Assembly (NCBI RefSeq): GCF_000359125.1
Contig: NZ_CAAF010000052.1
Location: 30,234 to 94,233 of the forward strand
Direction of reading: 5' to 3'
Length of the DNA stretch: 64,000 bases
From: Mesorhizobium sp. STM 4661
GTDB taxonomy: Bacteria; Pseudomonadota; Alphaproteobacteria; Rhizobiales; Rhizobiaceae
Each line of letters begins with the position of its first letter. The stretch's first letter is position 1. The notes below the pieces were generated by a model. That model did not search any database. It saw nothing but the letters and a program-made list of their open reading frames with translations, and was not told where the DNA came from. Of the stretch, positions 61,050 through 64,000 are shown piece after piece. The translations under genes and the position numbers were made by a program.

Positions 61050-61526
61050 CTACCTGTTGAAGATAGATGCAAGCTGGCCTTGCGATGGCATCTGTCCATT
61101 CGGCGTCAACTGATCGACGATGCCAGGCAAAGCCGCGGACAATTGCTTGAGCACGTCCTGTTCGCTCATCCCCGCCCTTTGCGCGATCTCGCGAATGACC
61201 TGCGGCCCCAACGCATTGCCCAGATCATTGCCGTTGATCGGCTGGTTTTGCCCGGTGCCGACCCATGAGTCGGCGACATTGCCATGGCCGGCGTTTTTCA
61301 GTTTGTCGAGAAGGCCGCCCAGTCCACCGGCCAGGCCGCCATCGGCGGAAGTCGTCTCGCCTGCGGACGGCGTCGTCCCTGTCGGAATGGGGGCAGGGCT
61401 TTGATCCTGGTTCGTCTGGTCGGCACTTTTGCCGCTCAGCATCTTTCCAACCAGCAGCGCGCCGAGCGCAATTAGCAGCGGCTTGGCTATGTTGCCGCCG
61501 GGAACGGCATTGTCGAACAGTCCCAT
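61050..61526 (-). CDS. YidB family protein (DUF937)
   Basis: The 158-residue protein has one hydrophobic segment (about 14-32, KPLLIALGALLVGKML), a Ser/Pro/Thr-rich linker, a Gly-rich stretch (GGLAGGLGGLLDKL), and the DUF937/YidB C terminus with NDLGNALGPQVIREIAQRAGMSEQDVLKQLSAALPGIVDQLTP. The function of YidB is unknown. ATG at 61526 has ggag upstream; the frame runs further up without support. It is divergent from the stress-type membrane protein gene. Confidence 0.85.
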   Translation of the reverse strand: MGLFDNAVPGGNIAKPLLIALGALLVGKMLSGKSADQTNQDQSPAPIPTGTTPSAGETTSADGGLAGGLGGLLDKLKNAGHGNVADSWVGTGQNQPINGNDLGNALGPQVIREIAQRAGMSEQDVLKQLSAALPGIVDQLTPNGQMPSQGQLASIFNR

Positions 61527-61583
61527 TATGGATCTCCATGTCAACATCGCCCGTCCCATCCTCAACAATGGCGCATTCGGCCC

Positions 61584-61651
61584 GAATTTCAAGCTGGCTT
61601 GAGCTTTCCGTAAGCATGAATTTCAAGTTGGCTTGAGCTTTGCTTAATGAT
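61584..61651 (+). repeat. 34-base imperfect tandem duplication between divergent genes
   Basis: Two units, 61584-61617 and 61618-61651, start gaatttcaag and share tggcttgagctt; they differ at about five positions. They lie between the yidB-type gene and the GlsB/YeaQ-type gene, in the region that should hold both promoters. Confidence 0.8.
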
Positions 61652-61688
61652 GTGGAAGAATCGTTCGCGGGGAATGAGAGGAACGAAA

Positions 61689-61946
61689 ATGTCGATACTA
61701 AGCTGGATCGTCCTCGGCGTCATAGCCGGTTTCCTGGGCGGCAAGATCGTCAACAAGAGCGGGCAAGGCCTGGTGCTCGATATCGTGCTGGGCATCGTCG
61801 GCGCCATCGTCGGTGGACTGATCTTCAGCGCCTTTGGCGCATCAGGCGTTACCGGTCTCAATCTCTACAGCCTGATCGTCGCCGTGGTCGGCGCGGTGGT
61901 CGTTCTGTGGGCCTATCACCAGTTCTCCGGCAGACGAGCGGTCTAG
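61689..61946 (+). CDS. GlsB/YeaQ/YmgE family stress-response membrane protein
   Basis: The 85-residue protein has three hydrophobic helices and the family motifs LSWIVLGVIAGFLGGKIV and LDIVLGIVGAIVGGLIFS (the transglycosylase-associated protein family). Members are small inner-membrane proteins induced by stress in some bacteria; the molecular role is unclear. ATG at 61689 is preceded by gagagg. It is divergent from the yidB-type gene. Confidence 0.9.
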   Translation: MSILSWIVLGVIAGFLGGKIVNKSGQGLVLDIVLGIVGAIVGGLIFSAFGASGVTGLNLYSLIVAVVGAVVVLWAYHQFSGRRAV

Positions 61947-61997
61947 GAACAATTTATCAGCCTGGCGGATCTGCCTTTTCACCTGGCTGCCGCCCGT

Positions 61998-62669
61998 CTA
62001 CCTCATCCGTTTGAGGAGCTCCCGCACCAGCGTGTTGAAGCCTGCGGCGAGCCCTCGGGCGAGGATTGGCCACAATTCATCGAGCAGACGCCTGACGGCT
62101 GTTTCGAGGGCCGTGTCGCGACCGGGTCTGACCGGCAGATTGGGCATCGCCCCCATCGCCGACATCACGTCCTTTCGCAACCGGTCGCCGCAGGCCCTCG
62201 GTCCGACGACCGACGGGTCGAAGGGCAGGCGGGTAAAATCCCATTTTCCGCGCTGCTTGATGCCCAGCGTGCTCTCGACCTCGGCGTGGGAGAGCACCGT
62301 CCTTGGCGAGACCTTGATGCGATAGTATTTGCAGAGCTCGGCGACGACGACGGCCAGCGCATCCCACTGTGTCCTCGTCATCGGGTAACGGCCGGCACTG
62401 AATGGCCGCTCCTCCGCTTCGGCCATGCAGCAGAGCGAGACCCCGATCGAGCCGCTGTTGCAGTTGAGGGTATGGGCCGCGTATCCCGATTTTACCCTGC
62501 CGGAGTTGAGCGCGATGGAAGGCCTGCCCCTGACGAGGTCGCCATTGCCCTCGACCAGTATATGATAGGCATCCTTGTCGGTATCGCCTGCCGAATGCGA
62601 GCCGGCCGTCCAATGACAAACGACCCGCTTCATCGGAACGTTGGGTATCCAGTCCGGCGGCAGTGCCAC
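61998..62669 (-). CDS. N-acetylmuramoyl-L-alanine amidase (Amidase_2 / T7 lysozyme type)
   Basis: The protein of about 223 residues has an Amidase_2 domain at about 10-150. Zinc ligands are His in VVCHWTAGSH, His in AAHTLNCNSGSIGVSLCCM, and Asp or Cys-equivalent in GKWDFTRLPFD; LSHAEVESTLG fits the fourth motif. It has no signal peptide, as in phage endolysins; export would need another route. The C-terminal 60 residues are helical. The start is uncertain: GTG at 62669, with gggga upstream, is chosen over TTG at 62687. A single endolysin-like gene like this may be a phage relic or a recruited enzyme. Confidence 0.8.
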   Translation of the reverse strand: MALPPDWIPNVPMKRVVCHWTAGSHSAGDTDKDAYHILVEGNGDLVRGRPSIALNSGRVKSGYAAHTLNCNSGSIGVSLCCMAEAEERPFSAGRYPMTRTQWDALAVVVAELCKYYRIKVSPRTVLSHAEVESTLGIKQRGKWDFTRLPFDPSVVGPRACGDRLRKDVMSAMGAMPNLPVRPGRDTALETAVRRLLDELWPILARGLAAGFNTLVRELLKRMR

Positions 62670-62827
62670 AGAAAATCCCCGCAACAAATCTGGCGAATGG
62701 AATCACTATAATTTCTTTGAGGGAGAATGCGAAAACGAAACGATAATTTGGTTGAGCGTTTCTAACACTTGATGTGCTGCGGCTACTCGGCAGGAGACCT
62801 TGGTCGCCAGGCAATCATCCATCTCGC

Positions 62828-63715
62828 CTATGCGACGACGGTCAGCCGACGCTTGCGCTCGTCGAGCCACACGATGGTCAGCCCGCTGGCCACCACCAGA
62901 AGGATGCCGCCAACCGCCAGCGCGTTCGGGAACTGGCCGAACACCACCAGGCCTGAAATGACCGCCCAGACGGTGAAGCAGTAATAGAACGGCGCCACCG
63001 CGCTCGTTGGCCCGACGCGATAGGCCATGAAGATGAAGAAATGGCCGAAGATCAGGAACAGCCCGGCGCCGGCGATCAGCAGCAAATGGTGGGCTGCGGG
63101 CGCCGCCCACTGCTCCGTCGCAAGATGCGCGATGCCCGAGCCGGCCAGCACCACCACGACGGCGGAAATGGCGACGATCATGCCCGGCACCTCCGCGGCG
63201 ACCTTGCGCCCGGCGAGATCGCGCGCGGCGGCGAGCGCCGCGTTGCCGAGCGCCAGCGCCGCATAGATCGAAATGCCTTGCATCGTCGGTTGCGCCACCA
63301 TGAGTGCGCCGATGAAGCCCAGCCCGATCAGCGCCATGCGCATGCCGCCGATCCGCTCGCCGAACAGGATCGAGGAGCCGACCAGCATGAACAGGGGCGT
63401 GATCTGCCCAAGCGCGGTCGAATCGGCGATCTGCATGTTGGCGAGCGCCACCACGTAGCAAAGGATCGCCCCCAGCTCGAGCAGGTTCCTGTGCAAGACC
63501 TTCCTGTCGAACATCAGCGGGATCTGTCTGCTGTAGCCGAGCAGGAACAACAACGGCATGCCCCACAACGTAGCCGCCATGCCGCGCAGGAACAGCACCT
63601 CGTAGGGCGGCAGGCCGACGGTCGCAAGCTTCATCATCGTGTCGTTGACCAGATACGACCCGGTCGAGACGATCATGAACAGCGGGCCGCGAATGGAGCT
63701 GGGAATGAACTGCAT
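62828..63715 (-). CDS. EamA/DMT family transporter
   Basis: This integral inner-membrane protein of 295 residues has ten predicted helices in two EamA repeats (about 10-140 and 155-285). Recognisable parts are LFLRGMAATLWGMPLLFL, ALIGLGFIGALMVAQP and the second-repeat AVAPFYYCFTVWAVISGLVVFGQFPN. Members export amino acids, nucleosides or other metabolites; the substrate is unknown. The start ATG at 63715 lacks a strong ribosome site. The gene stands alone at the end of the window. Confidence 0.88.
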   Translation of the reverse strand: MQFIPSSIRGPLFMIVSTGSYLVNDTMMKLATVGLPPYEVLFLRGMAATLWGMPLLFLLGYSRQIPLMFDRKVLHRNLLELGAILCYVVALANMQIADSTALGQITPLFMLVGSSILFGERIGGMRMALIGLGFIGALMVAQPTMQGISIYAALALGNAALAAARDLAGRKVAAEVPGMIVAISAVVVVLAGSGIAHLATEQWAAPAAHHLLLIAGAGLFLIFGHFFIFMAYRVGPTSAVAPFYYCFTVWAVISGLVVFGQFPNALAVGGILLVVASGLTIVWLDERKRRLTVVA

Positions 63716-64000
63716 CGGTCGAACAAATCAGACTGATGTTACGCCGGCAATGGGCCAGGCCGGCGCTGTAAATCCGGCAAGGGCACGGGGAATGCGGCCT
63801 TCGGCGGGCTGGACGCTTGCCTATTTCATTTCCCGGCTGGCGTTCCTATATCCGCGCCATATCCCCCGAAAATCGGATCATGGGTTCAGACCGAGCGGGA
63901 AAGCGCTCAGCCACAAGGCACTTGTGTTTTTCGGCCGTTGTCGCTAATCGCCCCGCATTCGACTGAACTGAAGGTCCAGGCCGTCCAAGGAAAGAGACTA
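63716..64000. other. Terminal 285 bases
   Basis: Upstream region of the EamA gene and the window end. A + strand frame from 63639 to 63947 exists but has no coding character. Nothing more can be supported. Confidence 0.5.

Overview
The window is ordinary chromosomal DNA of an alphaproteobacterium of the Hyphomicrobiales, most probably Mesorhizobium or a close relative. This is inferred from gene content and order (dsbA-like/aroQ/accB/accC/aat next to DUF2155 and the NDUFA12-type complex I subunit), a large RNase E with a split S1 domain, BA14K, DUF995, PAS_5 and BTLCP families, high GC, and several families of short palindromic intergenic repeats. I see no prophage, insertion sequence, CRISPR array or plasmid replication gene. 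Genes are dense and mostly housekeeping.

Layout. 1-10.4 kb: end of a cold-shock protein, DUF192, alpha/beta hydrolase, HD hydrolase, cysE, DUF3126, gamma carbonic anhydrase, BTLCP peptidase, double-PilZ and PAS proteins, rhomboid protease, CBS protein. 10.7-14.3 kb: gatB, two adjacent gene remnants, then panB-panC. 14.6-17 kb: a lower-GC island with a membrane-bound AraC regulator and a secreted hydrolase. 17.2-25.4 kb: NDUFA12, DUF2155, NTF2-like, aat, accC, accB, aroQ, DsbA-like, M48-TPR protease, aminotransferase. 25.4-35.4 kb: glutaminase, rne, then a cell-wall block (AMIN-amidase, PBP1A) and prfB with its programmed frameshift. 35.6-43 kb: secreted protein, GFA, OmpA lipoprotein, DEAD-box helicase, NAD kinase, then two sugar-nucleotide genes (UXS-like and glf). 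43-48.3 kb: a polyamine-type ABC operon ending in a metallo-beta-lactamase-fold hydrolase, under a divergent TetR gene; its binding-protein gene is frameshifted. 48.4-54.7 kb: DUF995, diguanylate cyclase, cupin, tRNA-Thr, small membrane proteins, BA14K, YbaK. 54.8-60.5 kb: IclR regulator divergent from gcl-hyi-glxR (glyoxylate to glycerate), then rlmB. 60.7-64 kb: tRNA-Tyr, tRNA-Gly, YidB, GlsB/YeaQ-type protein, a T7-lysozyme-type amidase, and an EamA transporter.

The least ordinary material is intergenic. Three repeat families recur. Family A is a two-module palindromic element (seven copies, all in one orientation). Family B forms paired terminal inverted repeats, including a MITE-like 172-bp unit with perfect 40-bp ends inside the gcl operon. 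Family C is made of 7-8-bp tandem units facing their own inverted copies; one C copy supplies the stop codons of both glxR and rlmB. Families A and B show compensatory base changes between stem arms, which suggests that the fold itself is kept. No wholly new multi-gene system could be supported. The repeat families, the regulatory palindromes (TetR, IclR, AraC loci) and the decayed loci are the points to follow.
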